Part shown: positions 45,234 to 53,596 of the stretch, one piece after another
Position numbering within the stretch: position 1 is the stretch's first letter
Layout: each line of letters begins with the position of its first letter
Origin: Anaerococcus hydrogenalis DSM 7454
GTDB taxonomy: Bacteria; Bacillota; Clostridia; Tissierellales; Peptoniphilaceae
DNA length: 64,000 bases
NCBI RefSeq assembly: GCF_000173355.1
Contig: NZ_ABXA01000031.1
Coordinates: 42,363-106,362, forward strand
Direction: 5' to 3'
The notes under the pieces: generated by a model
Told to the model about the DNA's origin: nothing
Database searches by the model: none
Seen by the model: the letters and a program-made list of their open reading frames with translations, nothing else
Translations under genes and position numbers: made by a program

Positions 45234-47816
45234 TCAAGTTCTTTTACAAAAATAAGCCATAGGACAATATCTACACTTACCTTTATCATCGGTCCTTATT
45301 TCTATATTTTTTTCTACTATATTTTTTCCTATCCTATCTATATATTCCATATCAAAATCCGATTTTTCAACTTCTATTAGCTCATCTTCTTCTATAAAAT
45401 ATAAAAACATCCTATCAACTTTTTTATTATTATATACCAACAAGTTGTAGTAAGTAAGGAGCTGGTTTTTGTATGAAGATAAATTATTAATTTTTCCAGT
45501 TTTAATATCTATTATGGTCCCATTTTCAAGGACTATGTCAATATTTCCTTGGAGTATATAATCTTTTCTGTCAAGTTTTATATTCATTTCCGAATTCTTT
45601 ATAGGAAAATTCCTATTTACAAAATTTTCTATTGGTCTTTGAAATTCTTTATTTTCTCTTATAAAATCATTTATTTTTTCTAAAGAAAGATTTTCTTTTT
45701 TTAAGTTTGTAAGATATTCTGATAAACTGTGGACTTTTGATCCAAAATCTAAAGCTTTAGTTTTTTCTTTCCTATAGTTTAAAAGCCTAATAAATTTATA
45801 TTTTAAGGGGCAGGCATCATAGAGAGAAATATCTGTTGTATAGGCCAAAATTTCTTTTTTAACATGGTCTTTTTTGAATTTAAAATCTATGGAATTTAAA
45901 ATTGATGAAGTCTTTAGGCCTTGGGCAAAATTAATCATGCTTTGATCTTGGCAGTTATCTAGTAAAACCAAGAGATTTTTTGCCCTGGTAAAGGCAGTGT
46001 AGTATTTCCTATAATAATTTTTCAAATAATCGCTTTTATTTTTTACATCAATTTGAGGACTAAAGGCCTCCCTATCTTTTCTTGGCTTATCATACAAACT
46101 TGAAACAAAAACCACATCATACTCAAGTCCCTTTGCCTGATGGATTGTAGAAAATATTACCGAATCTTTTGGAACATCGAAGTTTTCAAATTCGCTTATG
46201 GAAGAATTTTTAAAAAGATAAAAAATGTATCCATAAATTAAATCTACTGATTTTTCATAATAGTTAATATTATCACCTTGTAAATTTATAAAATCTGATA
46301 GAATTGATGTAAATTTTCCTATATTCGAAAGCTCCCTTATCTGGTTTAAGTCATCCATTTTTTGACCTAAAATTTTCCTAAATATATCAAGGCCAAAGGC
46401 CCTATACAAAATATCAGTGTAGGATTTATTTTGGGCTAAGGATAATTTTTCTTCATTTATAAAGGCATTTAATTTTTCATCTTTTACAAATTCCTTATTA
46501 TCAAAAATCCCACCTATATATTTCTTAAAATTTGTTTCTTGGACCCATTTGTACTTATCTGGGCTTGATCCTGTAAGTTTTTTGGGTTTTTTTGAAAAAA
46601 TTGAAAGTAGGACATAAAGGCAAAGCCTTATTTCTCTTCTTTTAAAAAACAATTTTGATGACTTATTTAAAACATTTATCCCGTGATTTTCAAAATAAGT
46701 TTGTAAGGATTTGGGATAGTCGCTATTTAAGCTTGGAAATAAAAAGGCTATTTGATTTAAATTAATTTTTTTATTTAAAAATTTTACTATTTTTTCAATA
46801 TTTTCGTAATTATTGGCCCTTGCCCTTACCACAGAATTTTCATTTTTATTTTTCTCACTTGCCTTTAAGTTTTTAATTTTTTCCACATCAAAAGCCTGAG
46901 ATTTTACAAGAAAATCCCTTGACTTATCAATAATTTCTTGGTTTGACCTATAATTTATATCAAGCTCATAAAATTTGGCATCTGCCTTCATTTTTTTCTT
47001 ACAAGATTTATCAAATTCCCTTAAATTTCTGGGGCTTGCCCCCCTAAAAGAATAAAGGGCCTGGTCATCATCCCCAAAAACCATGAGATTTTTTCCCTTA
47101 CAAAGGTTAAAGGCAATTTCTTCTTGGATTTTGTTGGTATCTTGGTATTCATCAATAATTACAAAATCAATCCTATCTCTGATTTTTTTGCCAAAAATAG
47201 GATCTTCCAAAAGGTCATAGAAATTTTTAAGGATCAATTGATAATTTATAAGATTATTCTTATCAAGAAAATCTGCCCATTTTAAATAAACTTCTAAGGC
47301 CAAGCTATCCTTGGCATTAGAAGAGTTTCTAAGCTTATTTAAATCTATCAAATTGTTGGTAATATTTGAAAAAATCCCCATAATCTGACCCACTTCATTG
47401 TAGGAAATAAGTTCATTAAAATTTGGAATTTCCCTAAAAATTCCCATATTTTTCTCAAGCAAATAACCTTCAATGTTTGAATCTATAACAAAAGGATCAA
47501 AGATTTTATTTGTAAAGGCCCTATATTCTTTCAAAAAAGAAAGGGCAAGGGAATGAAAATTTCCAATAAGCATATTTGAAGTATCAGCTTTAATATTTTC
47601 TTTTTTAAGTCCTGACTCAACCCTTTCTATAAGCTCATTTGCAGCCTTTTTAGTAAAGGTTGTAACAAGAATTTTATTAGGACTTAGGCCCTCATTTTTT
47701 ATTAAAGAAATAATTTTTTGGACAATAGTAAAAGTTTTTCCAGTTCCAGGACCTGCAAGAACTGCAGCCGGATATTTTGAATCATTTACAATCAAATTTT
47801 GCTTTTCATTAATCAT
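45234..47816 (-). CDS. UvrD/Rep-type helicase fused to a Cas4/RecB-like Fe-S nuclease
   Basis: The 860-residue protein has superfamily 1A helicase motifs: Walker A AGPGTGKTFTIVQKI (about 19-33), Walker B DFVIIDEYQDTNKIQEE (about 221), motif III VFGDDDQALYSFRGASPR, motif IV region LDINYRSNQEI, motif V FSTIHQAKGLEYDVVFVSS and TAFTRAKNLLVLLD. The C-terminal 200 residues form a PD-(D/E)XK nuclease: YDACPLKYKFIRL, GNIDIVLENGTIIDIKTG, and CRYCPMAYFC (C848, C851, C857), which with the Cys in YDACP can bind a 4Fe-4S cluster as in AddB/Cas4. A role in DNA end processing or repair is likely. It overlaps the GNAT gene by four bases. Confidence 0.9.
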   Translation of the reverse strand: MINEKQNLIVNDSKYPAAVLAGPGTGKTFTIVQKIISLIKNEGLSPNKILVTTFTKKAANELIERVESGLKKENIKADTSNMLIGNFHSLALSFLKEYRAFTNKIFDPFVIDSNIEGYLLEKNMGIFREIPNFNELISYNEVGQIMGIFSNITNNLIDLNKLRNSSNAKDSLALEVYLKWADFLDKNNLINYQLILKNFYDLLEDPIFGKKIRDRIDFVIIDEYQDTNKIQEEIAFNLCKGKNLMVFGDDDQALYSFRGASPRNLREFDKSCKKKMKADAKFYELDINYRSNQEIIDKSRDFLVKSQAFDVEKIKNLKASEKNKNENSVVRARANNYENIEKIVKFLNKKINLNQIAFLFPSLNSDYPKSLQTYFENHGINVLNKSSKLFFKRREIRLCLYVLLSIFSKKPKKLTGSSPDKYKWVQETNFKKYIGGIFDNKEFVKDEKLNAFINEEKLSLAQNKSYTDILYRAFGLDIFRKILGQKMDDLNQIRELSNIGKFTSILSDFINLQGDNINYYEKSVDLIYGYIFYLFKNSSISEFENFDVPKDSVIFSTIHQAKGLEYDVVFVSSLYDKPRKDREAFSPQIDVKNKSDYLKNYYRKYYTAFTRAKNLLVLLDNCQDQSMINFAQGLKTSSILNSIDFKFKKDHVKKEILAYTTDISLYDACPLKYKFIRLLNYRKEKTKALDFGSKVHSLSEYLTNLKKENLSLEKINDFIRENKEFQRPIENFVNRNFPIKNSEMNIKLDRKDYILQGNIDIVLENGTIIDIKTGKINNLSSYKNQLLTYYNLLVYNNKKVDRMFLYFIEEDELIEVEKSDFDMEYIDRIGKNIVEKNIEIRTDDKGKCRYCPMAYFCKRT

Positions 47817-48331
47817 AAAACTAGCTCATAAACATATCTTTTTGATCTTCTTATCTTATCATCAACCGTACAAATCCCAACTTTTTCAAAAGAAAATTTC
47901 TTTATCAAATTTTGCATCTTAAAATTATCAGGATGGGTGTCAATTCTTATGGAATCCATTTTTAAATCTTTGCCGTAAGAGATGATTTGGTCAAAAAATT
48001 TCTTGGCTATTCCCCTTTTTTTCGCACTTTCTTTCACACTAAGTCTGTGAATTGTAAGATAAGGTCCATGCTTTTTAAAATTATTTTCAATTTCCCTATA
48101 ATCTTCTTCGTAAGTTTTTTTCAAATAAGCAAAAGATAAAATTCCCCCACCTTCCTCATAAACAAAACTTTCCCCTGTTATAATATTTTCACAAATCCCC
48201 TCCCTATCAGGAAGTCCGTTTTGCCATTGGTCAATCCCATCTTTTTTTAAAGCTTTTTTTCCGTCATCTATTATTATCATAATTTCATCTAAATCTTTAA
48301 TTTCTGCTATTCTCATATCATTATTATACAT
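47813..48331 (-). CDS. GNAT-family N-acetyltransferase
   Basis: The product (172 residues from the first ATG) has the GNAT core: GILSFAYLKKTYEEDYREIE, LTIHRLSVKESAKKRGIAKK (acetyl-CoA loop RxxGxA variant at about 107-113) and RIDTHPDNFKMQNLIKKFSF. A TATAAT box at 48323-48328 on the minus strand overlaps the first ATG, so if used the true start is the ATG ending at 48316 (167 residues), which would lie at or next to the transcription start. Substrate unknown. Confidence 0.83.
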   Translation of the reverse strand: MYNNDMRIAEIKDLDEIMIIIDDGKKALKKDGIDQWQNGLPDREGICENIITGESFVYEEGGGILSFAYLKKTYEEDYREIENNFKKHGPYLTIHRLSVKESAKKRGIAKKFFDQIISYGKDLKMDSIRIDTHPDNFKMQNLIKKFSFEKVGICTVDDKIRRSKRYVYELVL

Positions 48332-48356
48332 TAATTTATTTAAAATTTCTCAAATT

Positions 48357-48390
48357 AAAAAACTACGAGTAAAGCTCTCGTAGTTTTTTA
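48357..48390 (-). terminator. Terminator of the methionine importer operon
   Basis: ACTACGAG (48362-48369) pairs with CTCGTAGT (48377-48384) with T run on the minus strand, nine bases after the second metQ stop. Confidence 0.85.
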
Positions 48391-48398
48391 AAGGGGTC

Positions 48399-49250
48399 TT
48401 ATTTTTCCCAAGCTGGAATCCATGCTCCGCCTGTGAATTTTTTATAGTCTTTTTCAGTTTCTTCTGTTTGGTAATAATTTTTTACAAAGTCATTTAAAAC
48501 TTTGTCATCTTTTCTATCTTTTTTTGCAACTATTATATTTACATATGGGTTATCGTCTGTTGGTTTTGAATCTTCAAATTTTAAGGCTGGATATTCTGTT
48601 GCAATTTTTGAATCAAGGGCAAAGGTATCATTTACAACTGCTATAGCTGCTGAGTCTAGGTTTCTTGCAGTTTGACTTGCATCTACTTCTGTAATTTTTA
48701 GATTTTTTGGATTTTCTTTTACATCTGTTACTGTAATTGAATCACCTTTTTTTCCATTTACCTTTATTAGTCCTGCATCTTGTAATAAGAATAGAGCTCT
48801 TGCACCGTTTGATGCATCGTTTGGAATCACTACTTCATCATTATCTTTTACTTCGTCTAAGGATTTATATTTTTTTGAATATATTCCAAGTGGTGCAAGC
48901 ATTGTGTTTCCAATTGATACTAGGTCTGTTTTGTGGTCTTTGTTGTATTCTTCTAGATATTTTTTGTGTTGGTAGGCATTTAAGTCAATATCTCCAGATT
49001 CTAAGGCTTCATTTGGTTGATTATAATCTGAAAATACTACAAGTTCAACCTTATTTCCTGTTTTTTCTTCATATCTTTTTGATACTTCATTTAATACATC
49101 GTTATATTCTCCAACTACACCAATTTTTATTGTTTGTTTTTCTTTGGTATTTGAGTTTGAGTTTGCTTCGTTTTTATTTTCTTTGTTCCCACATGAGCTA
49201 AATCCTACAAGTAGGGCAAGTCCTAGGGCTATTTTTCCTAATTTTTTCAT
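48399..49250 (-). CDS. metQ: MetQ-type methionine-binding lipoprotein, copy 2
   Basis: The 283-residue protein has a lipoprotein signal (MKKLGKIALGLALLVGFSSC, C20) and the NlpA/MetQ domain: IKIGVVGEYNDVLNEVSKRY, VVFSDYNQPNEALESGDIDL, NAYQHKKYLEEYNK, VIPNDASNGARALFLLQDAG and ASQTARNLDSAAIAVVNDTF. It is a diverged tandem copy of the gene just upstream, 18 bases away, and may widen the ligand range of one transporter. Confidence 0.92.
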   Translation of the reverse strand: MKKLGKIALGLALLVGFSSCGNKENKNEANSNSNTKEKQTIKIGVVGEYNDVLNEVSKRYEEKTGNKVELVVFSDYNQPNEALESGDIDLNAYQHKKYLEEYNKDHKTDLVSIGNTMLAPLGIYSKKYKSLDEVKDNDEVVIPNDASNGARALFLLQDAGLIKVNGKKGDSITVTDVKENPKNLKITEVDASQTARNLDSAAIAVVNDTFALDSKIATEYPALKFEDSKPTDDNPYVNIIVAKKDRKDDKVLNDFVKNYYQTEETEKDYKKFTGGAWIPAWEK

Positions 49251-49268
49251 TTTCTATCTCCTTAATTT

Positions 49269-50141
49269 TTATTTCCAAGCTGGAATCTCTGATCCTTTTG
49301 TTTCTTTTTCTACTAATTTTTTGGTTTCGTCTGTTTGGTAATAATTTTTAATAAAGTTTTCTACAGTTTTTGAATCTTTGTCTTCTTTTCTTGCTGCAAT
49401 TATGTTTACATAGATTGCCTTTGCTGGATCGTCCTTATCTTCAAGATAAATTGCATCTTCTGTTGGAACAAAGCCTGCATCTACTGCTACTCCTGAATTT
49501 ATTACTGATGCAGCAACTTCTGTAAGGTTTCTTGCTGTTTGGCTTGCATCAAGTTCTATTATTTCTAAATTTTTTGGATTCTTTTTGATATCTGCTACTG
49601 TAATTGCGTCTCCTTCTTTTCCATCAACTTCTATTAAGCCAGCTGATTGAAGTAGGAAAAGGGCTCTTGCTCCGTTTGTTGGATCATTTGGAATTGCAAT
49701 TTTATCCCCATCTTTTATTTCTTTTACATCTTTTATTTTGTCAGAATATATTCCCATTGGGGCAAGTAGGGTATCTCCAACTGCAACTATATCAGTTTTG
49801 TGAGATTTGTTATAATCTTCCAAGAATTTTTTGTGTTGGAAGGCATTTAAGTCAATATCGCCTGCTTTTAAAGCCTCGTTTGGCTGGTTGTAATCTGAAA
49901 ATGAAACTATTTTTATTTTCTTTCCTGTATCTTTTTCAAATCTTTTTGCAATATCTTCTAATACTTCATTTTTTTCTCCACAAACACCAATTTTTATTTC
50001 TTTGGCATCTGCAAACCTATCTTCTGTTTTTGCTTGGTTTGAAGCATTGCTGTTTGAGTTTGTGTCATCTTTCTTATTTCCACAAGCTGTTAAGCTTAGT
50101 ACTAGCCCTAAGCCTAGGGCAATTTTTGTAATTTTTTTCAT
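49269..50141 (-). CDS. metQ: MetQ-type methionine-binding lipoprotein, copy 1
   Basis: The 290-residue protein has a lipoprotein signal (lipobox LTAC, C20), an Asn/Ser linker, and IKIGVCGEKNEVLEDIAKRF, IVSFSDYNQPNEALKAGDID, NAFQHKKFLEDYNKSHKTDI, IPNDPTNGARALFLLQSAG and LDASQTARNLTEVAASVINS. It delivers methionine to MetNI. Located 14 bases after metI. Confidence 0.94.
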   Translation of the reverse strand: MKKITKIALGLGLVLSLTACGNKKDDTNSNSNASNQAKTEDRFADAKEIKIGVCGEKNEVLEDIAKRFEKDTGKKIKIVSFSDYNQPNEALKAGDIDLNAFQHKKFLEDYNKSHKTDIVAVGDTLLAPMGIYSDKIKDVKEIKDGDKIAIPNDPTNGARALFLLQSAGLIEVDGKEGDAITVADIKKNPKNLEIIELDASQTARNLTEVAASVINSGVAVDAGFVPTEDAIYLEDKDDPAKAIYVNIIAARKEDKDSKTVENFIKNYYQTDETKKLVEKETKGSEIPAWK

Positions 50142-50155
50142 TATTTTCTCTCCTT

Positions 50156-50821
50156 TTAATGTGATGTTTTCTTTATTAATAAATTTGCAAGGCCTTGGAT
50201 GGCATATACAATTATCAATATTACTATTACCGATATAATTACAACGTCATTTTTGTACCTATTATATCCAACTGCTATTGCTAGATTTCCTATTCCTCCA
50301 GCTCCGATTGTTCCAGCCATTGCTGTAAGACCTAGAAGTGAAATCAAGGTTATTGATGAGGCTCTTATTAATGAAGGAAGTCCTTCTCTTAAATAAACTG
50401 CTGTTATAATTTCAAAGGGAGAATTTCCCATAGCCTCTGCTGCTTCTATTACTCCAGGATCAACTTCTGCCAAGGCTTGTTCAACTTGTTTTGCAAAAAA
50501 TGGTACACAAGAAAAAACTAAGGGAACTATTGCAGCTGTTGGTCCAATTCTTGTTCCTACTATAAAGTTTGTAAGAGGACTTATTACAGCAAGTAAAATG
50601 ATAAAGGGAATAGCACGAAATAGGTTGGTAATTTTATCTAAAATGCTATAAACTTTTTTATTTTCCAAAATTCCGCCTTCATTTGTTACAACTAATATAA
50701 CTCCTATTATAAGTCCAAAAATTCCTGAAAATATAGCTGATAAAATCAACATATAAAATGTAAGTCCTATATCTTCAAAAATCCTATCTTTTATTGAAAG
50801 TGCATAATCAAAGTATCCCAT
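50156..50821 (-). CDS. metI: Methionine ABC importer permease MetI
   Basis: The 221-residue permease has five membrane segments and the MetI motifs LTFYMLILSAIFSGIFGLII, NLFRAIPFIILLAVISPLTN, the EAA loop GVIEAAEAMGNSPFEIITAV, and TAMAGTIGAGGIGNLAIAVG. Its ATG overlaps the metN end by 14 bases, with TAGGAG upstream. Confidence 0.95.
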   Translation of the reverse strand: MGYFDYALSIKDRIFEDIGLTFYMLILSAIFSGIFGLIIGVILVVTNEGGILENKKVYSILDKITNLFRAIPFIILLAVISPLTNFIVGTRIGPTAAIVPLVFSCVPFFAKQVEQALAEVDPGVIEAAEAMGNSPFEIITAVYLREGLPSLIRASSITLISLLGLTAMAGTIGAGGIGNLAIAVGYNRYKNDVVIISVIVILIIVYAIQGLANLLIKKTSH

Positions 50822-51836
50822 TACTATCTCCTAAAAGTTCTACATTTGTTCCTCCAGCTACCAAATATTCAATAGCCTTGTCGATATTTTCTTTTTCAGC
50901 CTTAAAAGTTACTATAAGATTTCCAACTGGAACATTTGTAATAAATTCTATATTTCCTGCCAGTACATTTGTTTTTACCTTAAATTTTTCATAAATTTCA
51001 TTTATAACAGGCTCTGTGGTTGAAGCTCCAACATAGGAAAGTTTTACTAAAAATTCATCCTTTTTCAAAACTCCCAGATTATTTTTAACTTCTTCTAAGG
51101 TTTGGTTTACATTTGTAGATGTTTCTACAAAGTCTTTTGTAAGTCTGTGTCTTGGATTTGAAAAAATTTCAAGGGTTGTGCCTTCTTCAATAACTTTTCC
51201 ATCTTGCATTACAGCAACCTTATTGCAAAGATCTTTTACAACCTCCATTTGGTGGGTGATAATTACAATGGTAAGGCCAATTTTTTCCTTGATTTCTCCA
51301 AGAAGTTTTAAAATTTGCTTGGTAGTTTTTGGATCAAGGGCACTTGTTGCCTCATCACAAAGTAAAATCTCAGGATCTGATGCAAGGGCTCTTGCAATTG
51401 CACACCTTTGTTTTTGTCCACCTGAAAGCTCTCTCGGGAAAGAATCAGCCTTATCGCCTATTCCAACCAAGTCCAAAAGTTTTTTGGCCTTCTTAATTTT
51501 TTCTTCTTTTGAAATATTGTCTTTTCTAATTGGAAAAATTACATTATCAATTACAGAAATATTATTCAAAAGATTAAAGTGTTGGAAAATCATTCCTATT
51601 TTTTTACGTCTTTGTCTTAAATCTTTTTGAGATAGGTTCAAAAGATTTTCACCCTTTATCAAAACCTCACCATTTGTTGGCTTTTGCAAAAGATTTATAC
51701 ATCTTACTAAAGTTGACTTACCAGCTCCGGAAAATCCTACAATACCAAAGGCATCAGCCTTTTCAATTTTAAGATTTACTCCATCAACCGCCTTAAAACC
51801 ATCAAAGTCAACGCTTATATTTTTAAGTTCAATCAT
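50808..51836 (-). CDS. metN: Methionine ABC importer ATPase MetN
   Basis: The 342-residue ATPase has Walker A GFSGAGKSTLVRCINLLQ near residue 33, Q-loop MIFQHFNLLNNISV, signature LSGGQKQRCAIARAL near 138, Walker B EILLCDEATSALDPKTT, H-loop THQMEVVKDL, and a C-terminal ACT-like NIL domain (about 265-340) that binds methionine and inhibits transport when the cell is full. Its start overlaps the amidohydrolase by eight bases. Confidence 0.95.
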   Translation of the reverse strand: MIELKNISVDFDGFKAVDGVNLKIEKADAFGIVGFSGAGKSTLVRCINLLQKPTNGEVLIKGENLLNLSQKDLRQRRKKIGMIFQHFNLLNNISVIDNVIFPIRKDNISKEEKIKKAKKLLDLVGIGDKADSFPRELSGGQKQRCAIARALASDPEILLCDEATSALDPKTTKQILKLLGEIKEKIGLTIVIITHQMEVVKDLCNKVAVMQDGKVIEEGTTLEIFSNPRHRLTKDFVETSTNVNQTLEEVKNNLGVLKKDEFLVKLSYVGASTTEPVINEIYEKFKVKTNVLAGNIEFITNVPVGNLIVTFKAEKENIDKAIEYLVAGGTNVELLGDSNGIL

Positions 51837-53048
51837 TATTACTCTCTTTCCTACTAAAATTTATTAAAAAGTTAAGGGCAGATGCTAGGCCGAAATAAAG
51901 CCCCTCATTATCTACATCAAATTTTTCAGTATGGGCACCTGCTCCATAGCCTTCTTTTTCGTTTTTTATACCGATTTTTGCAAAAACTGTTGGGCAAATT
52001 TTTGCATATCCATAAAATGACTCTCCCCCATAAGAAACTTCTTGGTCAACCAAGGCATCAGGAAGGATCTCATTTAAAGATTTTCTTGCAAAGTCTGCAA
52101 GTTTTTCATCATTTGTCACTGGATAGGCAACCACCCTTGTATAATCATTAAATTCAATCTTACAATCATAAAGATTTGCAGTTTTTTCTGCCACACTTTT
52201 TAATTTTTCCAAGGCATTTTCTCCAACCTCATCTTTGAAAAATCTCAAGGTCGCCTTCAAATTTGCCTTATCAGGAATTACATTTGAAGCAAAACCTGCA
52301 TTTATTGATCCTATTCCCAAAGTTACAATTTCATTTGGATCAAGATTTGTTGCCCAAGTTTGATTTAAATTATTTATAATAGCAACCAGGGCATTGATCG
52401 GTGAGGTCAAAAGGTCTGGCCTTGAACCATGACCACCCTTTCCAATTACATCAAAATCAACTCCTGCACATCCTGCATAAACTCTTCCTTTGGAAATGGC
52501 AATTTTTCCAGTTTCTATTTCGGTATTAACATGGTTTCCGTAAATTGCATCAAAGTTAATATTTTTTAAATGATCAACCATAGCGTGGATTCCTGCCCCT
52601 GTCTCCTCGCCTTCTTCAAAGATAAAGTAAAATTTCCCATCTAACTTATCCTTAATTTGGCTTAAGATTTTTGCACTAGTTAGGGCAAGGGCCATATGAA
52701 AATCATGGCCACAAGCATGCATTATGCCAGGATTTTTTGATACAACTTCCTTTTTTCTTTTTAAATTTTGATCATTTTCTAAAATTGGAAGGGCATCTAT
52801 ATCAGTTCTTAATCCTAATATTTTTCCTTCTTTTTTTGTATCAAGAATTGCTATAAAGCCTGTTGAATTTTTAACTTCTTGGATTTCTAAGCCAAGTTTT
52901 TTGCACTGGTCTATGAGAAATTTACGGGTTTCAAATTCCTTGCTTGAAAGCTCTGGATTTTCATGCAAATAATTTTTATTTTTTTAGAAAAATCTAAATT
53001 CTCCTTTATTAATGCCTTTATTTCATCAGGGCTTATATTTCTTGCCAT
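51829..53048 (-). pseudogene. M20-family amidohydrolase (hippurate hydrolase-like), frameshifted at its N terminus
   Basis: From the ATG at 53046-53048 the frame gives MARNISPDEIKALIKENLDF and then SKKIK before going out of frame; the next frame continues as HENPELSSKEFETRKFLIDQ with the metal ligands in HACGHDFHMALAL, EEGEETGAGIHAMVDHL, YAGCAGVDFDVIGKGGHGSR and the final GAGAHTEKFDVDNEG. Adding one A in the A5 or A7 run (T52973-52977 or 52979-52985) restores 406 residues, the usual length. Without repair only an unsupported TTG start could give a shorter product. Being first in a T-box-controlled methionine operon, it may release methionine from N-acyl derivatives. Confidence 0.85.
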
Positions 53049-53086
53049 TTTCTCACCTTTACCTTCTAAATTTATACAAAATAAAA

Positions 53087-53345
53087 GTCCTTATCGTAGA
53101 TAAAACTACAATAAGGACGAAATTTTTCCGCGTTACCACCTTTTTTGCACTAAAAAATGCCACTTCAGATACTTACATATCCTAACTCTATAACGGGAGT
53201 TCCCGTATAAGTCTAAATATCGACCTATCCCATCTGAGACCATCTTCATCATATTTTTTATCCACCCTTCTCAGCAAAACAGGGTTCTCTGTACAATAAT
53301 CCATACGACTACTCTTCTCTTTATCTGGTTTTGTAAATCTCTTTG
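53087..53345 (-). ncRNA. T-box leader of the methionine importer operon
   Basis: On the minus strand the leader holds the T-box core AGGTGGTAACGCGG (53128-53141), which pairs with the tRNA CCA end, and an intrinsic terminator (CTTATCGTAG at 53090-53099 with CTACAATAAG at 53105-53114 and flanking GTC/GAC, then a T run). The upstream stem I region (about 53220-53340) has an AGTAG element and, on its 3' side, GATGAAGATGG; the ATG at 53241-53243 is the likely methionine specifier. Uncharged tRNA-Met would stabilise the antiterminator and switch on the amidohydrolase-metNIQQ operon. Confidence 0.9.
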
Positions 53346-53353
53346 ATAATTAG

Positions 53354-53382
53354 ATAATACTATCTTTTAAATTTTCTGTCAA
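53354..53382 (-). promoter_or_regulatory. Promoter of the T-box operon
   Basis: Perfect TTGACA (53377-53382), 17-base spacer, TATTAT (53354-53359) on the minus strand. Confidence 0.9.
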
Positions 53383-53440
53383 GACTTTTTTTAATTTTTA
53401 TAAATTTATAGGTGAAATTATTAATTAAAAGCCCTAAAAT

Positions 53441-53497
53441 TCAGACTTTCATAAAAGCATACAAATACTCATGCTAATAATATGATAGGTGAAAAAT
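53441..53497. repeat. Partial copy of the palindromic repeat arm
   Basis: TCAGACT, then ATACAAAT, CTCATGCTAA and AATAT appear in the same order and spacing as in the left arm of the element at 43313-43365, at roughly four bases in five. No matching second arm is seen here. Confidence 0.6.
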
Positions 53498-53512
53498 TTT
53501 TTAAAAATTTTC

Positions 53513-53536
53513 AAAAAAAAGAAGCCCTAAGGCTTC
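53513..53536 (-). terminator. Terminator of glmS
   Basis: GAAGCC-TTAG-GGCTTC hairpin (53521-53536) followed by eight T on the minus strand. Confidence 0.85.
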
Positions 53537-53596
53537 TTCATGGTTTTGGTAAAATAAATTCACTAATAATATACTGTAATTAATTTTTTGTGCAAG

